Assembly: GCA_905178155.1 (NCBI GenBank)
Contig: CAJINV010000007.1
Coordinates: forward strand, 154,663-218,662
Length of the DNA stretch: 64,000 nt
From: Amoebophrya sp. A120
Lineage: Eukaryota > Sar > Dinophyceae > Syndiniales > Amoebophryaceae
Reading direction: 5' to 3'
In this document: one piece after another, positions 30,301-35,623 of the stretch
How the letters are laid out: each line of letters starts with the position of its first letter
How positions within the stretch are numbered: position 1 is the first letter of the stretch
Translations under genes and position numbers: made by a program
Notes under the pieces: model-generated
Seen by the model: only the letters and a program-made list of their open reading frames with translations
Database searches by the model: none
Told to the model about the DNA's origin: nothing

Positions 30301-32995
30301 TCCCATTTCGACTTTTCCTCCTGCAGCTTCGCCTCCGCTTATCCAAGAAAAAAACTGTGTTAGTGTAAGTCTTTTGGAAAAACAGCATCACAAGTTTGTC
30401 TGCCATGACAGGAAAAGCTTGTTATGCGCAGATAGAAACGGAAAACACATGGGAAGCCAGCCGATCATGCACGTCGAGCATGACAAGTGTGACTGTTTTG
30501 CATTTTCTGCATCACAAATTCACACTTACACAGTTTTTTTCTTGCATACCGCTTGCCGAACGTTCATTCGGTCCTTTTCCAAGCCTGCGTATTCATTTTC
30601 CTTCGCGGCGAGTTGCTCTATCCTGTGCAAAAGTACCGCACTCGTAGTAATTGCAATCATGCATTACAAATCTCTCTCTTAAGGCGAATCAGCATTACAA
30701 ATTTTCTTTCTCATGCTAAGCAAATTTGTCATGCGATTACTATCTATTATATTCATGCGAAAATATGGGTTTGTAGAGGGTAGACGAGAGGTGGCCGGGA
30801 GGTAAAACAGAGGTCAAAAGAGGTCAAAAAGAGGTCGACAGAGGTGGAGAGGTGGCGCGGGAGGCAGTTCGAGAGGGTGCGCGAGAGGTGGCGCGGGTAT
30901 AGCCCGCCGAACCGCTCGCCCTTTAGGGCCGCTAAGCGCCTCGGAGGGTGCCGAGAGGAAAAAAAGAGGGCAAGCGAGAGGGGGACAGAGGTGCCGAGAG
31001 GTTGCGCGAATAAGGGGAGACCTCTCGCGCACCCTCTGGGCCACCTCTCGACCACCTCTGTCGACCTCTAACCGCGAGTATAGCCGGATTATTAGCAACA
31101 CCTCTCGGAAGAGGTGAAAAAGAGGGTCTGCGAGAGGGGTAAAAAAACCCGAATCCGCCCGAGGCAGGGCTGTTTTTTTGCGGCCTTTTCAAGCATAGGC
31201 CCGAACCCTCTCGCGCCACCGTCTCGCGCACCCTCTCGCGCCAATCTCTCGCGTCGGGCGGCTTCTGTTCGCCCCCGGTGTTCTTTGCAGCTGCCCCCTG
31301 CGCAGAGCGCCCGCAGGCGCGGGAAGCGCGCAAGCGGTCCTGCGGGTTGGCGCGGCGCAAACAGGCGGCCGGACCCGGCACCCAGTGTGCTTCGTCGTGC
31401 ATTATATTGGGCCCGTGGCATTGTGGCCCGATTCGCAAATAGTCCTGCCCCGCCCCAACAGCCTTGCGCCCCGGCGTCAGCCGGGGCATGGCTGGTTTAT
31501 ACTAGTACGATACTTTTGCGTTGCATATGCTCCAGCCTCCGCTGATGAAACTCCGTCTGCGCCTTCAGATCCTTCCGCAGCTGATACAGATGGACTCTTT
31601 CCCTTTCGTAGCAGGCCGCGGCGCCGCACGTGCAGATATGAAGTGCAAAAGCATCGCACTCGTATAAATGCAATACAAATCCCCCAGCATGAGAAATGGA
31701 ATTTGTCATGCTAATTGACCTTAGGAAAAAGATTTGTATTGCATAAACTGCAATTACTACGAGTACGCTGCTTTTGCACAGGATAGCAGACGATGGTGGA
31801 CGAATTCCAGTTCCGCACGACCCCGTGCTTTATCAATTGCAAATATCTCCAGGTCTGGAACCTTGTGATGCTAGGCGGCGATTTGTGAACATAGACCTGA
31901 ATGCAGACTACCATGACAAATTCTGAGGACGCATTTTTCCGGATGCGTAGTGCGCATGGCAAACTGTGCTTTTGCTTGACAAGCCAGCGCTCGTTCTTCT
32001 CTTTGATCTCGGTCATGCAATACAGATTTTACAGAAATCCAGGACACGCAATACAGGTTGCACTTGTCCAGACGCAGACATATTTGCACTGTGGATATGC
32101 TTCAACGGGATTTGGTTCTGCGAATTATTCAGATTCTGCTGCTGCGACAGGTTCAGCAAGTTCTGCTGCGAGGTGTTCAAATGACTAACAGTACTATCCG
32201 CGTTTATGCCTTGTCCTGCATTCGCCGGCTGCGACCCCGTGCTGATGCAGCTGAGGTTTAGCAACTCCGGACGGGAATGCTGAGAATTCGAATGGTTGGA
32301 TTCGAAACTGTTGATCATCAGATCATTATCTGCTCGTTGGAACAAATGTTGATCACGAGATTTTTTGTCCTGAAAGTGTTGGTTGTTCTTGCCGGGTATG
32401 CTGTGCAAAAGTATCGTACTAGTAAAAATCGCATGACAGATTTCCTTAGCATGAGAAATGAAACTTGTGATGCTGATTTAACTTGACAAAAAAATTTGTG
32501 ATGCATAAATGCGATTAGTACGAGTACGATACTTTTGCAGTGCATACCTGGGTCGTTGTTGTACACGTGGACATGCGTGCGGGAGTCACTGAAGGAAGAG
32601 TTGGAATTGTTCAACAAAATCTGCGGATCGTGGCGGTGCCTCGTCGTCTGTTGATTCTGCGTTTTCATAGTACTCATCGGGTTCGGAATCCTAGACGTCG
32701 AACTAGAAGCAGCGCTGCTTCCCGTAATCAGGACGGGGGAAACGTGCTGGGTCGTAGTTCTGGTGGAAATATTACCGCCCCCGGCTTGCTGCCTAGGACT
32801 TGGCCCATGCAGGACAACAACCGCGGGATTCGTGCCGACCGCGGGTTGTGGTGCAGACCTTTCGGTTGGCGCGAAGGGGGTGTTGAATGCGGCAGATGAA
32901 GTTGTAGATGAGCCGTTCGGTGTTCGTTCCACCTGCTGCTGCTGCTGCACGGCGGCACCCCGCGCGTGCGCGGGAGAGAGTGCCTGTTCAGGCAT
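341..32995 (-). CDS. Giant coiled-coil protein, about 2986 aa, 44 exons
   Basis: I do not recognise a named orthologue. The start is the ATG at 32995, the first ATG after an in-frame TAG just upstream. The first ~250 residues are low-complexity and rich in Q, N, S and T (a QQQQQ run near residue 20). From about 31636 leftwards the protein is almost pure heptad-type coiled coil rich in E, K, Q and L, with a recurrent short motif of the form (D/E)F-x-x-(K/R)-(V/L)-R-x-E-K (for example DFEQKVRSEK, EFEQRLRSEK, EFSDKVRSEK) in the exons around 2000-4800. The longest exon is 27414-28826. Removing the 43 introner elements and one 5-bp duplication each leaves 8961 nt, a multiple of three, with no internal stop in the exons I translated. 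The stop TGA is at 341-343. Alternatively a GTAAGAAG donor at 363 starts a canonical intron and the gene continues off the left edge. A structural, cytoskeletal or centrosomal role is only a guess from the fold. Confidence 0.85.
500..660. mobile_element. Introner, family B (161 bp)
   Basis: TSD tccga/tccga. Intron 43 of the coiled-coil gene; ends TATGCATTGC and GCACAGGATA. Confidence 0.9.
700..955. mobile_element. Introner, family A (256 bp)
   Basis: TSD acgcc/acgcc. Intron 42. The right arm reads GCACTTGATA instead of the usual GCATTTGATA. Confidence 0.9.
1534..1677. mobile_element. Introner, family B (144 bp)
   Basis: TSD weak, accac/gccgc. Intron 41. The terminal repeats are clear although the flanking duplication has decayed. 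Confidence 0.85.
2103..2314. mobile_element. Introner, family D (212 bp)
   Basis: TSD ggtgc/ggtgc. Intron 40. Ends TATCCAAGGAAAAAAG and CTTTTTTCTCACGATA. Confidence 0.9.
2386..2611. mobile_element. Introner, family E (226 bp)
   Basis: TSD tctca/tctca. Intron 39. Perfect terminal inverted repeat TATGACAGTGCACAACTCC. Confidence 0.9.
2717..2973. mobile_element. Introner, family A (257 bp)
   Basis: TSD gtcga/gtcga. Intron 38. Left end TATAAAATGC; right end GCAATGCATA. Confidence 0.88.
3036..3175. mobile_element. Introner, family B (140 bp)
   Basis: TSD tcttt/tcttt. Intron 37. Left end TATGAATTGC, right end GCAGTTCATA. Confidence 0.9.
3260..3479. mobile_element. Introner, family E (220 bp)
   Basis: TSD tccca/tccaa (4 of 5). 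Intron 36. Left end TATGAGAGTGCACAAC, right end GTTGTGCACTGTCATA. Confidence 0.88.
3838..4170. mobile_element. Introner, family G (333 bp)
   Basis: TSD catgc/catgc. Intron 35. Ends carry GAAAAATCC and GGATTTTTCC next to a CCCCATATC-like stretch. It shares its interior (ATTTGTGGCCACAAAT) with the element at 57836-58157. Confidence 0.9.
4850..5054. mobile_element. Introner, family D (205 bp)
   Basis: TSD cttcc/cttcc. Intron 34. Confidence 0.9.
5122..5298. mobile_element. Introner, family D variant (177 bp)
   Basis: TSD tgctc/agctc (4 of 5). Intron 33. Ends TATCCCAGAGAAAAAAG and CTTTTTCTGTGAGATA diverge from the other D copies and may be a subfamily. Confidence 0.8.
5631..5772. mobile_element. 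Introner, family B (142 bp)
   Basis: TSD tccag/tccag. Intron 32. Confidence 0.9.
6036..6187. mobile_element. Introner, family B (152 bp)
   Basis: TSD agttt/agttt. Intron 31. Left end TATGAACTGC, right end GCAATGCATA. Confidence 0.9.
6427..6687. mobile_element. Introner, family F (261 bp)
   Basis: TSD tctag/tcgag (4 of 5). Intron 30. Long terminal inverted repeats of about 40 bp contain CTCAAACGTTACAAT and its complement; this copy has an extra CCGCTCAG segment at each end. Confidence 0.88.
6788..7053. mobile_element. Introner, family A (266 bp)
   Basis: TSD ccgct/ccgct. Intron 29. The left arm is a B-like TATGCATTGC joined to the A core, so the two families may have exchanged ends. Confidence 0.88.
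7266..7516. mobile_element. Introner, family A (251 bp)
   Basis: TSD atcaa/atcaa. Intron 28. Confidence 0.9.
7570..8572. mobile_element. Introner, family B, with nested dispersed repeat (1003 bp)
   Basis: TSD ttttt/ctttt (4 of 5). Intron 27. The B arms flank an 855-bp foreign insert (7601-8455). Removing 1003 + 5 nt still joins the coiled-coil frame (…AEK|KLKNE…). Confidence 0.88.
7601..8455 (+). repeat. Dispersed GAGAGG-rich repeat, copy 1
   Basis: About 855 bp. It begins ACCAGCCATGCTCCGG, has an 8-bp stem/4-nt loop hairpin near its start, many tandem GCGAGAGGGTG units, then long stretches of ACCTCT-type 6-7-mers, and ends GCATGAATATA…AGTAAT. Other copies are at 30736-31496 (reversed) and 40802-41651. 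Open frames inside it are by-products of the short repeats. Nature unknown; no transposase or pol III box seen. Confidence 0.8.
8839..8997. mobile_element. Introner, family B (159 bp)
   Basis: TSD gttct/gttct. Intron 26. Confidence 0.9.
9204..9439. mobile_element. Introner, family F (236 bp)
   Basis: TSD ctcgt/ctcgt. Intron 25. Arms contain TTCTCAAACGTTACATTCTC and its complement. Confidence 0.9.
9482..9754. mobile_element. Introner, family A (273 bp)
   Basis: TSD acctg/acctc (4 of 5). Intron 24. The right arm is rearranged (CCAGACAGCATCCAAGGC before the terminal ATTTGCAGCGCATA). Confidence 0.85.
10255..10533. mobile_element. Introner, family C (279 bp)
   Basis: TSD tgcgt/tgcgt. Intron 23. 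Confidence 0.9.
10595..10839. mobile_element. Introner, family A (245 bp)
   Basis: TSD agtca/agtca. Intron 22. Confidence 0.9.
10947..12363 (-). other. LINE 3' untranslated region
   Basis: About 1.4 kb between the reverse transcriptase stop and the 3' junction. It holds an internal A-rich tract on the element's sense strand (complement of 11870-11898) and a second near 12172-12190. I see no coding sequence. The 3' terminal part (10947-11500) is less biased in composition and may hold the structured tail used for priming. Confidence 0.6.
12364..17550 (-). CDS. LINE reverse transcriptase frame (1728 aa from first ATG)
   Basis: Copies element RNA into DNA at the nicked target. Visible motifs: GMDGIRFQAYK near residue 389 (RT motif 2 region), GLDASNFYNSL near 608 (motif A, catalytic Asp), QGSVECML near 668 (motif B) and FVDDGALAL near 797 (motif C, catalytic DD). 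Long Lys/Glu-rich inserts separate motif 2 from A and B from C, and a charged ~400-residue tail follows. The first residues (GPTCYRSARNPSKIDFLAV) are the C-terminal SxID end of an endonuclease/exonuclease/phosphatase fold, so the true protein begins in the frame 17602-18627; the two are in the same frame, separated only by a TAA at 17602-17604 and 17 codons before this ATG. No RNase H or zinc knuckle recognised. Confidence 0.85.
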   Translation of the reverse strand: MEPGGPTCYRSARNPSKIDFLAVAPIRSRIITKQIQRVQIPKDPTVRRVLEFEEGMNPYDEADHLALMATIMWTEQEAEEEVATTYRATEQDPQELHFNAKYALMQPSPEFMRRSIEIIKGKNRLEEENPFEETVRWPRGSIKTEELQEKMEASAINAEEIKDIRSYRKWVTSTMKETGMIKEKKKPVPKLAETIRRRRIREREKKGKGKAQGHSVRKGEGKNSEEPEDAGKERKGKGRKAHQGDEEKKEEARSEEEKKLAKEWMEAHSCMLEETKDKPESIHDYARRAKEMALGKGRGKPVEGEISEMTVAGRQVSGAENCTRELAGNHISKVGAIMEENGKSHAFSGSTLRDAYQSLTEACKKVAPLRVTATQLKKHIKRLNAQAAGMDGIRFQAYKTLSGEQLRILAQVCSKFLEELAESPTTPRDVEKFLDKSLTAVKVEMLKKQTAASTACEKIRTVIQGTAVARFLMSYLTCQMVRISDKSNGFARCGAASKPGASCQATVVQLLETLHSEEIQKTMDSAEKEDGEPGDLLSKLEKAGENWMGEEIQEKGEAPEEEGEGGTSPITAPDTEQEEEAKRRKGEEEEEKRREEEEARKWISVIIGLDASNFYNSLTLCTALRAYRRSGVRPCYLKLVAAINWNKEVWLRNGHTYAKAKNHHDLIQGSVECMLAGTLVFMPGVEAVQEYLEEVFDETGRVKGDKELQAARTNLREKIKDNFGTRKETETDTSFPPYVVENETDEIYKTEQPPRTGRRRRRVLKRKRKNKQKYEWVGEQNTAEGKKKQPQTLAVQFVDDGALALTYHEEDHGKVLKILEEIAIAYEITYTREGQFLAPQKCELTSSDREEKRRKEVRKAFRPFGIRFNERKTIKILGTTITTLGAEQRRKLIKGQVKQSIGIGQRLSLQVMKARKKINGEELKWVIQVFFTSAMIYFLPVMQMFFTDKDWAELMGELAVVIAEAIGFTEKTLQKIMKITKTTPETLYRVVYSYNVLSAVDPFLMGIKTLRSLAQKNMLTDIGLFMKWATLPVRILGEGEQGITKGIKEMMEKRNVADIALLEAMGKGTSIRMPAVSDLRATGIVQDNSRTYENSWPKDGELVKVIAADELGLTVVTRRRIVSGRTTGRASWEKRIYKTEQKHLETEEREQEQRFLAYVSNSLRILEDLQKEEAEGIAVKLVDYDVLRSATAGQLRAEHGICLELTEKIEELHQQNEERVEKKHKIEKEEAQRRLRFQGHSGTVGICIDKGGLEVKEEERRVGEGVEIVTSKTLRAIDVSEMDRGSLIWPIYDFGEGALGLPDVEAWPEMTRTERQDFIIGALCPEELKKIEEPEDIKENSDIRGILKEWQDEQESEEEAHLVERKKVKQADEDLMGKLLENAARMIKEEEEDAQNRNDTRENSIRDTEKGTALQSLSLSIVERKEKKILPGELRDYNWEGEEVDGTGQEDKEEARGVDKVGAQRAQGGVGEWKEKKTRQKVTAEGDGPAKQGTTTKEEKWGERKESEEGRGKKETKKSRHEGSAQRSRFSAVQPKARASLESKGISIGITRSSAGKEAKVTGGNEKPATQRKSKQAEAKSTKQKTEAKELAEPVRAEVDPLTSKAPYSLEFSKGGHKKYSKEAGASQDQRASSAAGQRGRASNSENVRRRKSAEGERTESKKREAEGEDTTQRKRQKSKQHGDNKQEAAEEEETLAQTMQRIISEPLQMGAGGRAGGRLQATQDLYG
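17602..18627 (-). CDS. LINE AP-type endonuclease frame (341 aa)
   Basis: Endonuclease/exonuclease/phosphatase fold that nicks target DNA for LINE insertion. Seen: WNVNGVGR near residue 133, ISETKMA near 157 (the Glu is the metal ligand) and GIITGDLNCEYE near 312 (GDLN motif). The fold's last motif is missing here but continues, in the same frame, after the TAA at 17602-17604. The first ~120 residues are charged and of unknown role. Together with the downstream frame this is one ORF2 of about 2088 codons interrupted by a single stop, either a disabling mutation, a readthrough site or a sense-read stop. Confidence 0.8.
   Translation of the reverse strand: MRRALLLVCCMLKESIPAQPKLQRREDQAGQREDKDRQKNSRSSTSKKSRRMAEEISGEGEGVRKPKKFKDPRWLEKLEERRSEENKRGAAKDVEEKCGNIIEFLPPEEEGAACDVDVDGLKLIKHLYWNVNGVGRANAIRLAVAISALEASEASISETKMAAVPAKVAVFEHVKDALAWLYQKMKLKGRRIYMAIATDLRRIAVELRSGGTAILEVEKPLRMPEYRMSIVVLAQEQEGEHLTRDIGKKEAMLMWATGAINEAGRLVVSLYRRESKVEDTEAARKFIRGQMAKLLAKIREMMGRAKIGIITGDLNCEYEVTKEEKMKLRKDKNNTPISVVV
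18958..20112 (-). CDS. LINE accessory ORF, Lys/Arg/Glu-rich (384 aa)
   Basis: Basic, low-complexity protein with runs such as KIKKSKRSKK and a highly charged, probably helical C-terminal third (RRRKKEEMRK). It lies between the first ORF and the endonuclease frame, 303 nt and 330 nt away. By position and charge it may be a nucleic-acid-binding ORF1-type protein; no family is recognised. Intact from ATG to TGA-type stop. Confidence 0.6.
   Translation of the reverse strand: MKIRSRPLVGKMGEGKGKHGNIEELTRWRKSATAGESKDEDAERARQDKEGGKGKGKGKEMNEGKTRKTVGQMLRERIKNPPRILFKADPTMELRSLIKAKKIKKSKRSKKIATKPRGATAIAEEKDSKWLKRIPLQDEGGKGLTWEERRKRATKLRVRTTALMIRLNRKKATETEETNREFESCPVRLGKREKGIVKLPPMGRKQWKIHIGDYRRRWAKKRKEKGLEIPKAKKEERREQNDGHTEHKKAMQSREAYEEWQGKAMALAETKSWSAGALYLVSYDQRLEHDRKVQEEQAARAQQKRKESLAEMSEEEKTEREKKEMKYRETANENRRRKKEEMRKIETKEEEEERKRIGREKMANWRARKKKEREQLDDKTRETA
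20416..21609 (-). CDS. LINE first ORF, Q/M/G-rich (about 397 aa, 5' end doubtful)
   Basis: Starts MIQKQGKKLADLFAKY at 21609; the frame stays open upstream to the introner junction at about 21629, so the native N-terminus may be lost through 5' truncation. The middle is rich in Q, W, M, P and G (MQGWEPPMTQGWAAEQSW), followed by an acidic-basic stretch and a QQW-rich segment, then Gly/Ser-rich sequence. This resembles a disordered RNA-binding or condensate-forming ORF1 in composition only. Confidence 0.55.
   Translation of the reverse strand: MIQKQGKKLADLFAKYVKTGGSLQGIQENAARQRQWMQGEYAMEEEGSGEEEKGNYVGKGSWSTHDGVTMWDQVQETAKYNPFAMGKLGTPSLNMMQSQYVPPYQMQGWEPPMTQGWAAEQSWLEKKGGNVFGYQERMKGLKDMGVGGNPVQYINGKGMGQGVHGDKCKAHSAKGDKIKKRPRGSGKETEKGEEAEEQSEEMEKQEKEAKRFKREVADFDYTKEESEEEESEEERRGHEGRKKVGGRMPNGEGKYEQDWMREEAEKEQQWREFQQWQQMSMMEQQYAQNFQQWQQTGWEKGLPYLYGPAPQYSAGVGSSSSSSKASQMDKGVFGLAGKASGYQPDGGQCHFIGKEQMWGGPSYPQGVGMAGVKGAKTGDMGKGGAKGMKEEEYEWEE
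21863..23864. mobile_element. Introner, divergent family H, with minisatellite (2.0 kb)
   Basis: TSD not conserved (ctgac/ttttt). Intron 20. Ends TATGCATGGTAAGAG and TTTGCACTGGATA, with CACCAAGTTGTA/TGTACACTTGG as weak inner arms. Removing the insert plus 5 nt gives …LLKEKK|EQIEIELAEEKN… in frame. Confidence 0.7.
22019..23676. repeat. 133-bp minisatellite, about 12 units
   Basis: Units start (CGACGGCACGG) at 22145, 22278, 22411 and every 133 bp to 23475, with degenerate units at each end. The central copies are almost identical. Each unit has AATTCCTGACG twice in direct order and its complement CGTCAGGAATT once, giving a possible hairpin. Lies wholly inside one introner intron of the coiled-coil gene. 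Confidence 0.95.
24313..24572. mobile_element. Introner, family A (260 bp)
   Basis: TSD gcgtc/gcgtc. Intron 19. Confidence 0.9.
24620..24917. mobile_element. Introner, family C (298 bp)
   Basis: TSD gctgc/gctgc. Intron 18. Confidence 0.9.
25023..25287. mobile_element. Introner, family A (265 bp)
   Basis: TSD cttca/cttca. Intron 17. Confidence 0.9.
25493..25745. mobile_element. Introner, family A (253 bp)
   Basis: TSD cctgc/cctgc. Intron 16. Confidence 0.9.
25820..25980. mobile_element. Introner, degenerate family A (161 bp)
   Basis: TSD tcttt/ccttt (4 of 5). Intron 15. The right arm is intact (ATATTTGCAATGCGTATA) but the left arm has lost the CTGGGTCTGG block and starts GCCATACG instead of TAT. 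The frame still joins (…ERKK|VSQKPN…), so a complete terminal repeat seems not to be needed. Confidence 0.7.
26166..26436. mobile_element. Introner, family A (271 bp)
   Basis: TSD tgtct/tgtct. Intron 14. Confidence 0.9.
26521..26773. mobile_element. Introner, family A (253 bp)
   Basis: TSD tgtca/tgtca. Intron 13. Confidence 0.9.
26854..27007. mobile_element. Introner, family B with altered left end (154 bp)
   Basis: TSD ctgcg/ctgcg. Intron 12. The left end reads CGTCCTGTGC where TATCCTGTGC is expected; the right end keeps ATA. Confidence 0.82.
27151..27413. mobile_element. Introner, family A (263 bp)
   Basis: TSD catct/catct. Intron 11. Confidence 0.9.
28827..28975. mobile_element. Introner, family B (149 bp)
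   Basis: TSD tgttc/tgttc. Intron 10. Confidence 0.9.
29033..29321. mobile_element. Introner, family C (289 bp)
   Basis: TSD cttct/cttgt (4 of 5). Intron 9. Confidence 0.87.
29402..29590. mobile_element. Introner, family B, diverged (189 bp)
   Basis: TSD tgctc/tgtcc (partial). Intron 8. The arm carries an insertion (GCAAAAGGAGCATCG). Confidence 0.8.
29634..29928. mobile_element. Introner, family C (295 bp)
   Basis: TSD agcac/aacat (partial). Intron 7. Confidence 0.83.
29996..30260. mobile_element. Introner, family A (265 bp)
   Basis: TSD tagtt/tagtt. Intron 6. Closely matches the copies at 25023 and 59628. Confidence 0.9.
30340..30548. mobile_element. Introner, family D (209 bp)
   Basis: TSD ccgct/ccgct. 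Intron 5. Near twin of the element at 59371-59583. Confidence 0.9.
30619..31527. mobile_element. Introner, family B, with nested dispersed repeat (909 bp)
   Basis: TSD tgctc/tgctc. Intron 4. B arms flank a reversed copy of the GAGAGG-rich repeat (30736-31496). Confidence 0.88.
30736..31496 (-). repeat. Dispersed GAGAGG-rich repeat, copy 2 (reversed)
   Basis: About 761 bp, shorter than the other two copies. Its terminal hairpin has CCCCGGC/GCCGGGG where copies 1 and 3 have CTCCGGC/GCCGGAG, a compensatory pair change that keeps the stem. Confidence 0.8.
31637..31785. mobile_element. Introner, family B (149 bp)
   Basis: TSD gcaga/gcaga. Intron 3. Nearly identical in its interior to the copy at 42616-42764. 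Confidence 0.9.
31831..32097. mobile_element. Introner, family A variant (267 bp)
   Basis: TSD tgctt/tgctt. Intron 2. Core reads CTCCAGGTCTGG/CCAGACGCAGAC, a subfamily of A. Confidence 0.88.
32397..32546. mobile_element. Introner, family B (150 bp)
   Basis: TSD ccggg/cctgg (4 of 5). Intron 1 of the coiled-coil gene. Confidence 0.87.
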
Positions 32996-34291
32996 AGTGG
33001 CCACCTAGTCTTCTTGTTCCTTCGGCTTTTGATGTCTATTACCAAGACTTGGCCTGGTTCATCTTATTCTGTCGCTGCACCACTTTTCGTGAAGATCATA
33101 TCCAAATAAAACTTCACCGTTTCATCTTCTGATTCGTCGAAGATAAGAAGCCGAGGTCAAAGCGGCTCGGACACCTAGCCCTCGTCATGGTGCGTTCGTC
33201 GAGCAGCTAACGCTAACAAGTGGCCAGCTTTCACAAATTATACCTTGCAACTACCGGCTAGAGAAATAGTTGTGATTCATGGTGGAGGTGGTCTTTTGGC
33301 ATATTGGCGAAGAAAGACATCAACACGAACTGTTATAATAAGTACTGTTCTCGGTTCTGCTCCGAGCAGCTTGCTTTGCAAAAAGCCCTCGTGCTGCAGT
33401 CGAGAGCTGCTCCTAGTGCACAACTTCCGATCGAAATCGATCTGGTGAGGAGCGGTACGAGTACGAGATATAACGTTTGCCTAAAAAGGAAATGTAAAAC
33501 TTTTGAGTGGGGCGGCGAACCTCCTTCTTCATCGACCGAGGTCGAAAGTTAATTGTTCACAGAACAATCACAATCAAGAACAAAACGACGACACCAGGAG
33601 TAGACCTAGACATCGAGCACAAATAACGTAAACGAAAAAATAAAATCTACGCACCATAATTTCTTGTGACTTTTTTTGCGTATTTTAATTAATTTTGATT
33701 TTGTTCTCTCGAAAACCAACGAACGAAATTTGTGCGACGAAACCGCAGGAAGTAGGCAACTTTGAAACGTCACAGACACAGTCTGTGCTGTTCTCTCGCG
33801 AAATAATTCGAAGAGGATGTCGAAAAGCTGAACAGCGAGAACTCTGCCGGAAAGTAAGAGGAAAATCATGGTTGCAGCGATGCTGGTACGGCGTGAACGG
33901 CCGTGTCTTTCTGTGAGTTAGCTTTTGTACGTATACAGAATCCAAATAACGGACTCCTGTGCTGTTCTTCGCGCGTTCTCTTTTTATCGTAGGACAAAGA
34001 GTGCGGGTAATAGCTTTTTACGCCTCTCTTTCTAAGAGCTGCTTGCAGTAAAGAATGCCTCGTGTAAGTAGCTCTCTTGCATGCCGATCGGTGCGCCGGC
34101 CATGGGGTAGTGCTAGCGGTAAAATCTAAATCAGAATTCACTGATACATAATGTACAAACGGGGGCAGAATGCATTAGGCCCTGCGAAGATTGATGCAGT
34201 ACTGATGAAGTGCAGAAGTAGATACTTTTTACAACAGTGGCGCATGTATTCAACCGCGCCTCTTCATGCAAGGCTCTTATTTAGCTTTAAC
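32996..34291. other. Intergenic, nothing recognised
   Basis: About 1.3 kb between the coiled-coil start and the stop of the next gene upstream on the same strand. No introner motif, RNA gene or convincing ORF seen. It must hold the promoter of the coiled-coil gene. Confidence 0.5.
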
Positions 34292-35623
34292 TCACTGTTT
34301 CTTTCTTATGCCCCTCTTACTTTTGGTCGTGCCGCTGCCTCCCGGGGGTACTACAGGATCGGGAGGTATATTTTTCGACGCCGCGGGGTCAATTCCCTCG
34401 GGTAGAACCTTCCCTGGTGAAAATGCGCTCGTCCTTGTACTTCCATCAGTGGAAAAATTATGAAGATTATGCCCGCTTGCGCTTGGTAGAGCAGGTGATA
34501 GTGATTTTATTCCCACAGCGCCACCGACCTCCGTGTCATTGTCGTTCCTAAAAAAGAACTCGGACTTTTCAGCGTCTCTTTCCTTCATCTGTGTGTTTTG
34601 CTTCTGTTCTTCTGGCGTCTGAGTTATGCTTTCCGTCGTGGGCGGGGGCGTTGCGATAATGACTCGTTCTACTATAGGAGCAGTGGTTCCTACTTTTGCA
34701 GCCGCCTCTGGTGTTGTTCCACTGCTAGTACCGTCAAGATCTTGATGACCTGGAGCTGCTGGCGAGGGGGGCGCACGAGAAACTGTTAAAGGTGGATCCG
34801 CAGTACCTCCTCCCGCGCTCTTGCCCGACTGCTGGCCCACAGCGACCCGGGGCGTCACGAGTGACATTTTTTTCGGTACAACAACGGTGGAAGATGTTGC
34901 TCTATTGTTCGCCCCATAGCTGCTGGAAACAGCTCCACCACCACCACCTCCCGTCAGATCCATCACGAGCACTCCTTGCTGCGACCTATACCCATGTTCC
35001 CGCAGTAGCTTTTGTCTTCCCTCGAGTTGCCTTTCCAAGCTCTCGATCGCGTTTATCATCTTCTTGTCGTGCGACCTCGACGCACCAGGTGTTGCTGTGC
35101 CTTTCATCTCCTGCTGATCCGCTATCTTTCCCTCCGACGTCCTGCTCTCAAAGTACTCCTCTGCACGGCCTGCTCTTGCGAAGACATTTAGTACTCTTTC
35201 CTTCTCCCGCAGCTCCGCCAACACCCGGATTTTTCTCGCCGCGTGCGCCTTCTGCTCGTTTTCGTTCCAATTGTAAACCGCGAGGTTGTAGTAGTCGTCT
35301 GCGATTCGGACATCGTAGTAGTATTCCTCTTCCATCGCCTCTAAGAAGGAGTTTCGGTACACGTGCAGCGGGTGGAGCGGAGAATTGTCTTTTTCCTCCT
35401 TGTATCCTGTGCAAAAGTAATATCGCACTCGTAGCAATTGCAGTCATGCAAGACAAATTCCTTGTCTTTTTCAAGCTCTTAACTCAGCATGACGAATTCC
35501 ATTTGGCATGCTGAGCTAATTTGTATTGCAGGACCACGAATACGATAGCGATACTTTTCCAATGCATATCTTGCACAGACCGCACCAACCGAGCCCGGCG
35601 AAGGAGAAGTAGGCGAGGGACAT
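34292..35623 (-). CDS. Unknown protein, 386 aa, two exons
   Basis: Exon 1 (35623-35569) starts with ATG in CATCATGTCC and encodes a hydrophobic N-terminus (MSLAYFSFAGLGWCGLC). Exon 2 is 35402-34292. Removing the introner (166 bp) plus 5 nt joins …GLCK|EEKDNSP… and gives 387 codons. The N-terminal 110 residues are Tyr- and charge-rich and probably helical (EEEYYYDVRIADDYYNLA); residues from about 170 on are Gly/Ser/Pro/Thr-rich and likely disordered; the C-terminus is basic (KSKRGIRKKQ). The N-terminus may be a membrane anchor or a lipidated Cys segment. No domain recognised. Confidence 0.75.
35403..35568. mobile_element. Introner, family B (166 bp)
   Basis: TSD ccttg/tcttg (4 of 5). Only intron of the 386-aa gene. 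The left arm has a TAA insertion (CAAAAGTAATATCGC). Confidence 0.87.

Noticed and set aside
341-32995. Reading all stop codons as sense codons throughout the window
   Set aside because: No in-frame stop was found in the nearly 3000 codons of the coiled-coil gene, so general reassignment is not supported here; only two local cases remain open.
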